A stretch of DNA of 64,000 nucleotides from Lachnospiraceae bacterium. Lineage in GTDB: Bacteria; Bacillota; Clostridia; Lachnospirales; Lachnospiraceae. Positions within the stretch are counted from its first letter, which is position 1; every line of letters begins with the position of its first letter. The notes beneath the pieces are model-generated. The model worked only from the letters and a program-made list of their open reading frames with translations. It made no database searches and was not told the origin of the DNA. Location of the stretch: positions 52,804 to 116,803 of the forward strand of contig JAFQLS010000024.1 of the NCBI GenBank assembly GCA_017396555.1, in the 5' to 3' direction. Positions 18,109 through 26,567 of the stretch are shown in pieces. The translations under genes were made by a program, and so were the position numbers.

Positions 18109-18128
18109 AGGCATGGAGGCTGAATGAT

Positions 18129-19421
18129 ATGAATAATACTTTGATATTTACACTAAGAGAAAATCTTGATAATTTAATACAAGAAAATGTTCTTAATGAT
18201 AAGTTCATTGTATTATTTGGTATGAATACCCCAGGCGATGAGGTAATTAATTATCTTGCACGCAAAGGGTTTAGTGTTAATGCTGTAATTGATAATAATG
18301 TATTAAATAAAGGAAAAAAGCTGGCGGGAGTGTCAGTATATTTGCCGGGCGATGTATTAGCAGATACGCGTACTGATGCAATTATACTGATTTGCTCCCG
18401 CTATTTTTCGGAAATGAAAAAACAGCTGGAAGAAATGGGGTATGATGCTTCGCAGATAATAAAGGTACTGGAAATGAGTAGCGGTGTAAACTATTCTCTG
18501 GAAAAACAGGTGTTAGAAGACAAAGTCAATGTAATCAGACAGGCATATGGATTGCATTATAAACTTAAGAAAAAGTACGGTGAAAATATAAAGATTTTTG
18601 TATCTCCTGTTAAGGCTAATGGTGATGTATATATAATTGCCTCTCTTATGAAGAATTATATTAGAGAAAATCCTGGCGAAAAAATAATACTAGCAGTTGT
18701 GGGTGGAGTATGTAAGAGAATTGCCGGTATGTTTGGACTTAATAATGTTATTACAGTTACGCAGGAAGAAATGGAGCTTCTTGTGAAATTGTCCGGATTT
18801 ATGGGATATGAGAATTCAGGGATAAAAATTGTACAGCCTTATTATATGTACACAGGAATATTTCGGAAGATGGAAGGTTACAAAGGGATAACATTTAGAG
18901 ATATGTTTGCTTATGGGTATTTTCCTAAATTATTGAATAAAAAGCCTGATATACATATTAATAGAAAAACAGTATCTCAAATAGAGACAGAAGCAAAGGT
19001 GCTTGGTATAGTTAAAGGCAAGACAATAATATTTGCACCTTATGCGAACAGCCTTCCTCAGATAGAGTGGAAAATATGGGAAAATATTGCGGAGGGTCTG
19101 GCAAATAAGGGATATAAATTATTTACAAATAGCGCTTCAGATAGCGAGATGGCAATTCCCGGAACAGAAAGGATATTTTTTACGATAGAAGATGCAGTAT
19201 CAATTCTTGATTATGCAGGAGGCTTTGTTGCGATGAGAAATGGATTATGTGAAGTAGTGTCGTCATCAAAATGCAGACAAGTAATAATATATCCTGATAA
19301 AGCAGGGAGATTCGGAAAAATGAAGGATATATACGGAATAAGGGCAATGGGTCTAAATGAAAATGCAATAGAGTTAGAAGATTCTGATAATATAATAGAC
19401 GAAGTATTGGAGGTGTTCTGA
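18129..19421 (+). CDS. Rossmann-module plus GT-B (heptosyltransferase-like) protein, paralogue 1
   Basis: A 430-residue protein with two parts. Residues about 25-120 form a Rossmann-like module with VLFGMNTPG, AVIDNN and the signature SRYFSEMKKQLEEMGY. Residues about 150-430 resemble a GT-B fold of the heptosyltransferase (GT9) type, with IIFAPYANS and a late RNGLCEVVSSS, where GT9 proteins bind the nucleotide sugar. The gene overlaps the next paralogue by one base (TGATG). Its role is probably transfer or recognition of a sugar in flagellin glycan assembly; this is inference. The family name is uncertain. Confidence 0.72.
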   Translation: MNNTLIFTLRENLDNLIQENVLNDKFIVLFGMNTPGDEVINYLARKGFSVNAVIDNNVLNKGKKLAGVSVYLPGDVLADTRTDAIILICSRYFSEMKKQLEEMGYDASQIIKVLEMSSGVNYSLEKQVLEDKVNVIRQAYGLHYKLKKKYGENIKIFVSPVKANGDVYIIASLMKNYIRENPGEKIILAVVGGVCKRIAGMFGLNNVITVTQEEMELLVKLSGFMGYENSGIKIVQPYYMYTGIFRKMEGYKGITFRDMFAYGYFPKLLNKKPDIHINRKTVSQIETEAKVLGIVKGKTIIFAPYANSLPQIEWKIWENIAEGLANKGYKLFTNSASDSEMAIPGTERIFFTIEDAVSILDYAGGFVAMRNGLCEVVSSSKCRQVIIYPDKAGRFGKMKDIYGIRAMGLNENAIELEDSDNIIDEVLEVF

Positions 19422-20665
19422 TGAATTCAGTTCAAATGGATAAATTATATAAGATATTGGATTCTAAGGATTATCAGAACAGATATGTGGTGTTCTTTGG
19501 TGCTAATAAGATAACGGAGCTTGCCATAAGACATCTTGAAGGCAAAGGAATAAAGACAGATGCAATTATAGATAATGATAAGAATAAATCGAAAACAACA
19601 AAATACGGTGTATTAATAGATACCCCTGACAATATTCTTGGTAAATATAGAGAAGATGCAATAATATTCATAGCATCCAGATATGTAAAAGAAATGACAA
19701 AGCAGCTGGAGGATATGGGCTATGAACAGGGAGAACATATATTTGCAACTATTTATCAGACGAGTACTTTGAGTCTTGATGAATTAGAGGATAATGTTTC
19801 GCTGGTAAAAAAAGGGTACAAAGTGTATCGCGGGTTAATGAAAAATATGGATAACAGGAAGCTTTTTATATGTCCGTACAAAGGTATAGGAGATATTTAT
19901 TTTATAGGTGCATTTTTTAATGAGTATTGCAAAAAGCAAGGTATAAGGGATTATATATTTGCAGTTGTAGGAAATGTGTGCAAAAGAGTTGCGGATATGT
20001 TTGAGATAAATAATATCACCGTATTGTCGCAGGAGGATATGGATGTACTTGTGAAGTATATAGGCTTTATTGGAGTTAATAAGACAAATGCTAAGATTCT
20101 TAATCACAATGCAATGCATTTTAACATATTATCACCTTTTGAGGTGGCTAGAAGAATAGATTGGGGAGAAATGTTCATTAACGGTATACTAGCCTTTGAA
20201 AGCAAAGTGGCAGCAGCGACACCGTTAAAGAAGGAGGTTAAGTTACCTGACATCATAGATAAAGGAAAAACTGCAATAATTGCACCTTATGCCAATACAG
20301 TTGGAAATATTGAAATGTTCGTATGGGAAAAAATAACAGAGAGATTAAAAGAAAAAGGATATACGGTTATTACTAATTCCATCGGTAATAGTGAACCGGC
20401 GATAAAAGGAAGTTATGATATGTCATTTTCGTTGGAAGAAGCTGTTAGTATAGTGGAAATGGCAGGAATATTTATTGGATTGCGCAGTGGGTTATGTGAT
20501 ATAATATCAAGTGCAAAAGCCGACAAAATAATACTATATCCTGACAAGGCTTCCGAATTTTTCTCTATTAAGAAAATGGGTCTTTCAGAGGATATGAAAG
20601 AGTACTGTATACAAGGACTTAATGAGGATGAAATAGTAGAGATTATAGTTAAAGATATAGTGTAA
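19421..20665 (+). CDS. Rossmann-module plus GT-B (heptosyltransferase-like) protein, paralogue 2
   Basis: A 414-residue paralogue of the upstream gene, same order: VVFFGANKITE, AIIDNDKN and SRYVKEMTKQLEDMGY in residues about 20-110, then a GT-B-like part with AIIAPYANT and LRSGLCDIISSAK. The two are similar along the whole length, so they arose by tandem duplication and have diverged strongly. The stop codon lies in one copy of a 16-base direct repeat (20655-20670 and 20682-20697). Likely a second glycosyltransferase acting in the same glycan. Confidence 0.72.
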   Translation: MNSVQMDKLYKILDSKDYQNRYVVFFGANKITELAIRHLEGKGIKTDAIIDNDKNKSKTTKYGVLIDTPDNILGKYREDAIIFIASRYVKEMTKQLEDMGYEQGEHIFATIYQTSTLSLDELEDNVSLVKKGYKVYRGLMKNMDNRKLFICPYKGIGDIYFIGAFFNEYCKKQGIRDYIFAVVGNVCKRVADMFEINNITVLSQEDMDVLVKYIGFIGVNKTNAKILNHNAMHFNILSPFEVARRIDWGEMFINGILAFESKVAAATPLKKEVKLPDIIDKGKTAIIAPYANTVGNIEMFVWEKITERLKEKGYTVITNSIGNSEPAIKGSYDMSFSLEEAVSIVEMAGIFIGLRSGLCDIISSAKADKIILYPDKASEFFSIKKMGLSEDMKEYCIQGLNEDEIVEIIVKDIV

Positions 20666-20719
20666 AAATGTCGATATAAATATATAGTGTAAAAATGAAA
20701 ACATGGAGGTAAAAGTGAT

Positions 20720-21214
20720 ATGAAAATAGGAAAAGTAGTAGGTGGAATATTAGGTATAGGAGCAGTAGCAGGAGGTATTGCAGGAATATCTTATTATAGT
20801 AAAAAAAGTATTGAGAAGTCAGAAGAATTACAGGGTCGATACAAGGCATATTATCAGTTAACAAACCAGTGGTTAATGAATAAGAACGAAGGTAAGAGTG
20901 CAGCTTCATATTTTGCTGAAAATAATATTAAAAGCATAGCAGTGTATGGAATGGGAACACTTGGAGAGTTATTCTATAACGAGATTAAGGGTACAGATGT
21001 TAAAGTGTCTTATTTTATCGATAAGAATGCAGATACACTTTACTACGGACTTGATGATATAGCTGTAGTGGGTCTTGGAGATATTAGTAATCAGGATGCT
21101 GTGGATGCTATTATCGTAACACCGATATTTGATTTTGACGCCATTGAAGGTGATTTGTGGGAGGTAACAGATATTTCTCTAGTTTCGCTTGAAGATGTAA
21201 TATATGGAATTTAG
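20720..21214 (+). CDS. Membrane-anchored Rossmann-like protein (hypothetical)
   Basis: A 164-residue protein with one N-terminal membrane segment (about residues 5-26, rich in Gly, Val, Ile) and a soluble part with VYGMGTLGELFY and YFIDKN. The latter echoes the IDNN region of the neighbouring Rossmann-module proteins, suggesting a reduced, membrane-tethered relative. The later SRY...MGY signature is absent. GGAGG stands about ten bases before the ATG. It lies between the GT-B paralogues and a LicD gene, so it probably belongs to surface glycan work; function unknown. Confidence 0.65.
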   Translation: MKIGKVVGGILGIGAVAGGIAGISYYSKKSIEKSEELQGRYKAYYQLTNQWLMNKNEGKSAASYFAENNIKSIAVYGMGTLGELFYNEIKGTDVKVSYFIDKNADTLYYGLDDIAVVGLGDISNQDAVDAIIVTPIFDFDAIEGDLWEVTDISLVSLEDVIYGI

Positions 21215-21255
21215 GTATTGTATATGTGAATGTTAAATATAAGGAGATTAAAGGT

Positions 21256-22374
21256 ATGGGTTGTTATGAACAGGTATTATATGAAAAAATATCTGAACTT
21301 ATAGATAGGAAATTGCTTGTAGGAAAAAGTATTTATTTGTTCGGTAAAAATGTACCATCATATTTAGCTAAGGGATATTTGCAAAAACAGGGGTATGCAG
21401 TGTCTGGAATTATAGATAATAATAGTATGGTAGTTGGCATGAAAATAGATGGAATAGAAGTAAAAAAACCTGAAGAAGCATTGGGGAACTTTGATGAAAA
21501 TGTTGTTGTATTAATAGCATCTCAATACTATTATGAAATGTCAAAACAATTACAGGAGATGGGGTATAAAGATAATTACAATATTTTCAGTATTATGAAT
21601 TTTAGTGAGGCAAGAGAAAGAACAATAAAGAAATATGAAAATAAACATATATTATCAGTGGATGAGTTGCAAGATGAAAATTTGAAAATGTTAAAATATA
21701 TCGACAAGATATGCAAAGAAAATAAATTGGCATATTATTTGTGTGGTGGTTCTTTGCTTGGAGCCGTAAGACATAAAGGATATATACCATGGGATGATGA
21801 TATTGATATTTCTATACCATATCCATATTATAAGAAATTGCTTGATATAATTCAACAGGATGGTGTATACACTACGGCAAGAAGGCGTTTTGGGAAAATA
21901 ATTAATACAGATATAAAAGCTGTAGAGTTGGGATTTTCAGACACAATATGGGAAAACGGTTTGGGTATAGATGTGTTTCCGATATACAGCCTTCCGGACG
22001 ATGATATTGAATGTGAGGCTGCTATTAATAAAAATAGAGAATTAAGAGATATGATAATATATAATTATGGACATTGTGTAGACAATACTGAAAAAGAAAA
22101 AATAATAGAGCAAATTGTGGAACTGTGGGAAAATATAGGCTATTCAAAAACGAAAAGGGTAATGCGAACAGCTGTTGGAGCAGCTGGATATGCTAAAGAA
22201 GAACATGTTTCGTATGAAGCATATGAAAAAGCAATTTATATGCAATTTTGTGATGGATTGTTCCCGGTACCAATTGGGTATGATGAAATATTAACAGTAT
22301 TTTATGGTGATTATATGACATTACCGCCTATAGAAAAAAGAAGGAGTCATCATAATAGGTTGTTTTATTACTAA
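21256..22374 (+). CDS. Rossmann-module plus LicD phosphotransferase
   Basis: A 372-residue protein. Residues about 15-115 are the same Rossmann-like module as in the neighbouring genes (YLFGKNVPS, GIIDNN, SQYYYEMSKQLQEMGY). The rest is a LicD domain with GGSLLGAVRHKG and PWDDDIDI, the metal-binding nucleotidyltransferase-fold core. LicD proteins transfer phosphocholine, phosphoglycerol or phosphoribitol from CDP-alcohols to glycans. AAGGAG nine bases before the ATG at 21256 favours this start over a GTG at 21226. The next gene is a CDP-alcohol-type cytidylyltransferase, which could supply the donor. Confidence 0.85.
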   Translation: MGCYEQVLYEKISELIDRKLLVGKSIYLFGKNVPSYLAKGYLQKQGYAVSGIIDNNSMVVGMKIDGIEVKKPEEALGNFDENVVVLIASQYYYEMSKQLQEMGYKDNYNIFSIMNFSEARERTIKKYENKHILSVDELQDENLKMLKYIDKICKENKLAYYLCGGSLLGAVRHKGYIPWDDDIDISIPYPYYKKLLDIIQQDGVYTTARRRFGKIINTDIKAVELGFSDTIWENGLGIDVFPIYSLPDDDIECEAAINKNRELRDMIIYNYGHCVDNTEKEKIIEQIVELWENIGYSKTKRVMRTAVGAAGYAKEEHVSYEAYEKAIYMQFCDGLFPVPIGYDEILTVFYGDYMTLPPIEKRRSHHNRLFYY

Positions 22375-22396
22375 AGTAGAAGGAAGGTATATATAT

Positions 22397-22825
22397 TTGA
22401 AAAAATATGAGGTTGGATATACACAGGGTGTATTTGATATGTTTCATATCGGTCATCTTAATTTGATAAAAAATGCAAAAGAACAGTGTGAATATTTGAT
22501 TGTTGGAGTTAATTCAGATAAATTAGTGAAACAATATAAGAGCAAAACAGTAGTGGTTTCTGAGAATGAGAGAAAACAAATTGTTGAGTCAATAAGATTT
22601 GTTGATAAGTGTTTAATTGTAGACAAACTTGATAAGATTGAATTATGGAAACAATTAAAGTTCGATGCAATATTTATTGGAGATGATTGGAAAGGTTCGA
22701 AAAGATGGATTGAAACAGAGCAACAGTTAAAAAAAGTAAATGCTGATGTTATATACCTAAAATATACGAAAGGGGTATCGAGTACGGAACTTAGAACTAA
22801 GGCAGACGATAAGGTTGATGATTAA
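22397..22825 (+). CDS. Cytidylyltransferase, TagD/glycerol-3-phosphate type
   Basis: A 142-residue single-domain enzyme with the CTP-binding GVFDMFHIGH (residues about 11-20) and a late VSSTELR, equivalent to the family's STT-x-R motif. It makes a CDP-alcohol such as CDP-glycerol, CDP-choline or CDP-ethanolamine; the substrate is not resolved. The only good start is TTG at 22397, nine bases after AGGAAGG. It directly follows the LicD gene, so both probably act to add a phospho-alcohol to a glycan. Confidence 0.87.
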   Translation: MKKYEVGYTQGVFDMFHIGHLNLIKNAKEQCEYLIVGVNSDKLVKQYKSKTVVVSENERKQIVESIRFVDKCLIVDKLDKIELWKQLKFDAIFIGDDWKGSKRWIETEQQLKKVNADVIYLKYTKGVSSTELRTKADDKVDD

Positions 22826-22827
22826 TT

Positions 22828-24615
22828 ATGGATATAATCAAGGGAAAAATTAATTGTGGTGTAGAATTTTGGAATAAAATTTTGAGTTTTTGGAATTTAA
22901 AAAGTAATGATTTAGTGGTTGTTCTGGAAGAAGATGAAGAATGTTATACAGATTTTACATTGCAATATTTATCAGAACTGAAGAAAAAGAGAGATTTGGA
23001 TAGAATATTTGTAATTATTAAAAATGAATTACAGAGAAAAAGTGTTTATAATAATTCGACTGTTTCTTTACAATTTTATCAGGCAAGTCATGAAGAATTA
23101 GAGGGCTTATATTCACTTCTACGATTATATAAATTTACTGATAGAATATTGGTTAATTCTACAATTAAAATGTCTGGTAAAGATGTTAAAGTGTTGTGTG
23201 GTGAAAAAGGGATTACAGTTCAAGATATAGTAGCAATTGGTATTTTAGGATTAGATGAAGTACCTATTGTAGATAATAGTAAAGATGTCTTTATAGAAGA
23301 ATTATTTTTGGATGAAGGCTATCAGAATGGATGTAATAGCGATGAAATAGATTTTGATGATTCGATAAATGGGAGAATTAATTATTATAAAACTAACAAT
23401 ATAATTACGAAAGATAAAAAAATAGTTATATTTGGTGCTAATGATAATACGTTAGAGATAATTAATGGACTAAAAGATTATGATATTGTTGGGATAATTG
23501 ATAATGATAAAAGGAAATTGGGAAAAAGTATTGAAGGAATATCAATATTTGAACCAGAACAGTTTAAGAAGAAAAATAGTTGTTATTTGTTTTTAATCGA
23601 TTCGCGATATTATAAGGAAATGACTGAACAGATTTTAAGTATGGGCTATAATAATAGTAATATAGTTATTCTTGGGATAGGAAGAACTAAGTATGATTTA
23701 AGACTAACAAGACTTGAAAAAAATTTAGAATCATGTATAAAAGGGAAGGAAATATATGATTCGCTTATGAGAAAATATCCTTGTGCATATGTCTTTTATA
23801 ATCAAAGAGCTACTGGGAATACATATTTGATAGGCTTATATTTAAATGCGTACATTAAGAAAAACAACATAAAGGACTATATAGTAATTGTTATTTCGAA
23901 AAGCAGTGAAAAAATATTGAAATTATTCAATATAAATACAGTATATATGGATGATGTTAGTGATGCTAGAAGCTTGTGGCAATATGCTAGAGTTTTGGGA
24001 ACTGATATTGTAGAATTTAGAGAACTCTGTCCATATGATGAAAGAACAAATGTACTGAATATGAGATGTTATAAGGGCTTGGATTTTAATACTATATATA
24101 AAAAAGTATTATATGAACTTTGTGCTGATGATAAGTTAGAATATTTTATAAATCAAAACAATTCAGATGTATTATTTGAAGAGAATAATTTAAGAAAAGA
24201 AAAAACTATTTTATTATCACCATATGCCAATACTGTAGGGGTGGAGAATTTTGAGTTTTGGATTAAATTAGCATCTGCGTTGAAGAGTAAAGGATATGAT
24301 GTGTGCACCAATTGCGGACCGGATGAAGAACCCATATATGGTACGCAGGGAATTTTTATTACATATGATAGGGTTATTGATTTTGTAAACAAAACGGCAG
24401 GATTTATAGGAGTGAGAAGCGGTTTATGTGATATTATTTCTACAACTACAAGTAAAATGATAATTATGTATTCAGATGGAGATAAAATGTCTGGAAAATT
24501 TGCATATGATTATTTTAGTCTTGAAGTAATGGGATTAAGAAATAGTAATATTATAGAGTTGTTTGATGGAAATAATGATGAAATACTAAATAGTATTTTA
24601 GACATGTTTGACTAA
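22828..24615 (+). CDS. Three-module protein: FTDR/GIT domain, Rossmann module, GT-B domain
   Basis: A 595-residue fusion. Residues 1-145 match the free-standing protein at 15190-15627 (LYKFTDRILV, GITVQDIVAIGILGL). Residues about 195-290 are the shared Rossmann-like module (VIFGANDN, GIIDND, SRYYKEMTEQILSMGY). Residues about 310-595 are the GT-B/heptosyltransferase-like part with ILLSPYANT and VRSGLCDIIST. It is thus a longer paralogue of the genes at 18129 and 19421. The coding sequence is visibly more AT-rich than the flagellar genes. It likely acts in glycan assembly; the module order suggests a scaffold or bifunctional transferase. Confidence 0.72.
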   Translation: MDIIKGKINCGVEFWNKILSFWNLKSNDLVVVLEEDEECYTDFTLQYLSELKKKRDLDRIFVIIKNELQRKSVYNNSTVSLQFYQASHEELEGLYSLLRLYKFTDRILVNSTIKMSGKDVKVLCGEKGITVQDIVAIGILGLDEVPIVDNSKDVFIEELFLDEGYQNGCNSDEIDFDDSINGRINYYKTNNIITKDKKIVIFGANDNTLEIINGLKDYDIVGIIDNDKRKLGKSIEGISIFEPEQFKKKNSCYLFLIDSRYYKEMTEQILSMGYNNSNIVILGIGRTKYDLRLTRLEKNLESCIKGKEIYDSLMRKYPCAYVFYNQRATGNTYLIGLYLNAYIKKNNIKDYIVIVISKSSEKILKLFNINTVYMDDVSDARSLWQYARVLGTDIVEFRELCPYDERTNVLNMRCYKGLDFNTIYKKVLYELCADDKLEYFINQNNSDVLFEENNLRKEKTILLSPYANTVGVENFEFWIKLASALKSKGYDVCTNCGPDEEPIYGTQGIFITYDRVIDFVNKTAGFIGVRSGLCDIISTTTSKMIIMYSDGDKMSGKFAYDYFSLEVMGLRNSNIIELFDGNNDEILNSILDMFD

Positions 24616-24687
24616 TAAATGTATCTGTATATATTTTTTAATATGAAAAATGCCATAAGAAGATTTTAGAAATCGGAGAATAAAAGG

Positions 24688-26130
24688 ATGAAGTTTGAGA
24701 ATACGGTAAAAAATGTATATATAAGACTTAAAAATATTGTAGAGAAAGAATATAAGAAAAAGGATTACGAAAAAGTTTTGCTTCATATATCGATATTATC
24801 TAATTATATGTATAAATATAATCTGGTATATGCAGATAAAAGATTAGATGAAATTCTTATGAATATAGGAAATAAGTATAAAAATATTAAAAAATATCAG
24901 GCAGAGGAGAAAACGGTAGTATTATACGATTGGTTTGGGCTTGATAACAGATGTCTTTCGTTGATATATGCAAAAGCTCTCAATGAGCTAGGGTATAAAA
25001 TAATATATATAACTGTTAATAAAAATCGTAGGAATTATGAAAGAATACATAAAGAGGTAATTAAATCGGGTGGAAAATTATATGTTATACCGCAAGAGAG
25101 CAATATTAGGATGATTAAAACAATATATAAAATAATAAGTAAAGAAAAACCTAGGTATGCATTTTTGCATGATGCCATAAAAGATGTGTCAGGAAAAGCA
25201 GCATTTTCAGCACTTGATGGAATAGTTGAACGCTATCAAATAGTTCTTTCAGATCATGCATTTATGCTAGGTACGAAAGCTTTTGACTATTCTATTGAAT
25301 TTCGTGATATTGGATATGCGAAGTCCTATAGAAAAAGAAAGATAGAGAAAGAAAAATTAGTTATATTACCATTTTATCCGGCTCCAAATATGGAAATAGA
25401 ATTTAATGGTTTTCCATTTGAAACAGCAGGTAAAAGAATTATATATTCAGGGGGTTTCTTATATAAGATATATGGTAAAGATGAATATTTTAATATGGCA
25501 TCATATATATTAGACAATTTTGATGATACAATAATATATTATACAGGAAACGGAGATGCGGGTTTTTTAATTGACTGGATAAAGAAAAAAGGATATGAAA
25601 ATAGATTTTATTACGAGCCTGAAAGAACAGATTTGGAACAGGTGATTAGAAGATGTTATTTCTTTCTTAATACATACCCGGTTGGTGGAGGATTAATGGC
25701 TCAATATGCCATACAAAATGGAAAAATACCAGTTAGCCTGGCTGATGATAAACAACAGATTATTCAGTTGTTTTTAAAAAATAATAAGTATGACTTTGTT
25801 TTCGAGAACTATGATGATGCAATAAAAAAAATAGATGAATTGCTTAGAAATAAAGGTGCGGTAGATATTTTAGAAAGTGAGATAGAGAAATTAATTATTT
25901 CTGAAAAAGAATTTACAGTAGAATTATCAAAAATAATGGATAGTCATACATCTAAATATACAAAAGGTATTGATATGAATGATTATATGGATTATAAAAG
26001 GATGTCACTTGATAGATATAAAAATGATTATAAATTATTATTGGAATTAATATCTACAAGAGATAATAATTTGAAATATAAGTTTTTAGATATATATGTA
26101 TTATCATTATTGCAAAAATACATGAAATAG
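24688..26130 (+). CDS. Putative glycosyltransferase, paralogue A
   Basis: A 480-residue protein with a short helical N-terminal region and a GT-B-like body. Visible features are FGLDNRCLSLIYAKALNELG (about residues 90-109), ILPFYPAPN, IIYSGGFLYK and LNTYPVGGGLMAQYAIQNG. The last looks like the donor-binding segment of a GT4-like C-terminal domain. The conserved body is shared with the gene at 26568-28061. No signal peptide or membrane segment is present. Family assignment is by pattern only, and the donor and acceptor are unknown. Confidence 0.7.
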   Translation: MKFENTVKNVYIRLKNIVEKEYKKKDYEKVLLHISILSNYMYKYNLVYADKRLDEILMNIGNKYKNIKKYQAEEKTVVLYDWFGLDNRCLSLIYAKALNELGYKIIYITVNKNRRNYERIHKEVIKSGGKLYVIPQESNIRMIKTIYKIISKEKPRYAFLHDAIKDVSGKAAFSALDGIVERYQIVLSDHAFMLGTKAFDYSIEFRDIGYAKSYRKRKIEKEKLVILPFYPAPNMEIEFNGFPFETAGKRIIYSGGFLYKIYGKDEYFNMASYILDNFDDTIIYYTGNGDAGFLIDWIKKKGYENRFYYEPERTDLEQVIRRCYFFLNTYPVGGGLMAQYAIQNGKIPVSLADDKQQIIQLFLKNNKYDFVFENYDDAIKKIDELLRNKGAVDILESEIEKLIISEKEFTVELSKIMDSHTSKYTKGIDMNDYMDYKRMSLDRYKNDYKLLLELISTRDNNLKYKFLDIYVLSLLQKYMK

Positions 26131-26140
26131 GAGGAAAAGT

Positions 26141-26537
26141 ATGCAGGTAATTAAATATCAATTTCAACAACACGGAGATTACAGAGGTCAGTTAGTATCT
26201 TTGGAAGAATTTAACGATATACCATTCGAAATAAAAAGAGTATATTATATGTATGATACCATTGAAGGTGTAACAAGAGGTTACCATGCTCATAAGAATC
26301 TGGAACAGATTCTTATTTGTATTCATGGTTCGTGCAAGGTATTGCTTGATAATGGAAAAGAAAAAAGTATATTTAGAAAAGCCATATGAGGGTCTGTATG
26401 TACCAAATAATATGTGGAGAGAGATGTATGATTTTTCTCCGGATGCAGTACTGATGTGTCTTGCCTCAGAGGTATACAACGAAGAAGATTATATAAGAGA
26501 TTATGACGAGTTTTTAGAATTCATAGGATTAAAATAG
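26141..26537 (+). pseudogene. fdtA: FdtA/QdtA-type dTDP-4-keto-6-deoxyglucose 3,4-ketoisomerase, frameshifted
   Basis: Two overlapping frames together make one cupin sugar ketoisomerase. The first (26141-26389) gives GDYRGQLVSLEEF, RGYHAHKNLEQILICIHGS and LLDNGKEK; the second continues with VYLEKPYEGLYVPNNMW and ends at 26537. The break is at a run of six A near 26362-26367; with five A the reading continues smoothly. The enzyme moves the keto group from C4 to C3 so that FdtB can aminate C3, and an FdtB-like gene lies two genes downstream. This may be a true mutation, phase variation at the A-run, or a sequence error. Confidence 0.82.
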
Positions 26538-26567
26538 ATAGATTAATCTAAAGGAGAATTTCACGAT

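Noticed and set aside
26355-26372. Programmed -1 ribosomal frameshift at A AAA AAG in fdtA
   Set aside because: The needed shift is +1 (or -2), not -1, and six A is short for transcriptional slippage. A plain indel, phase change or base-call error is more likely.
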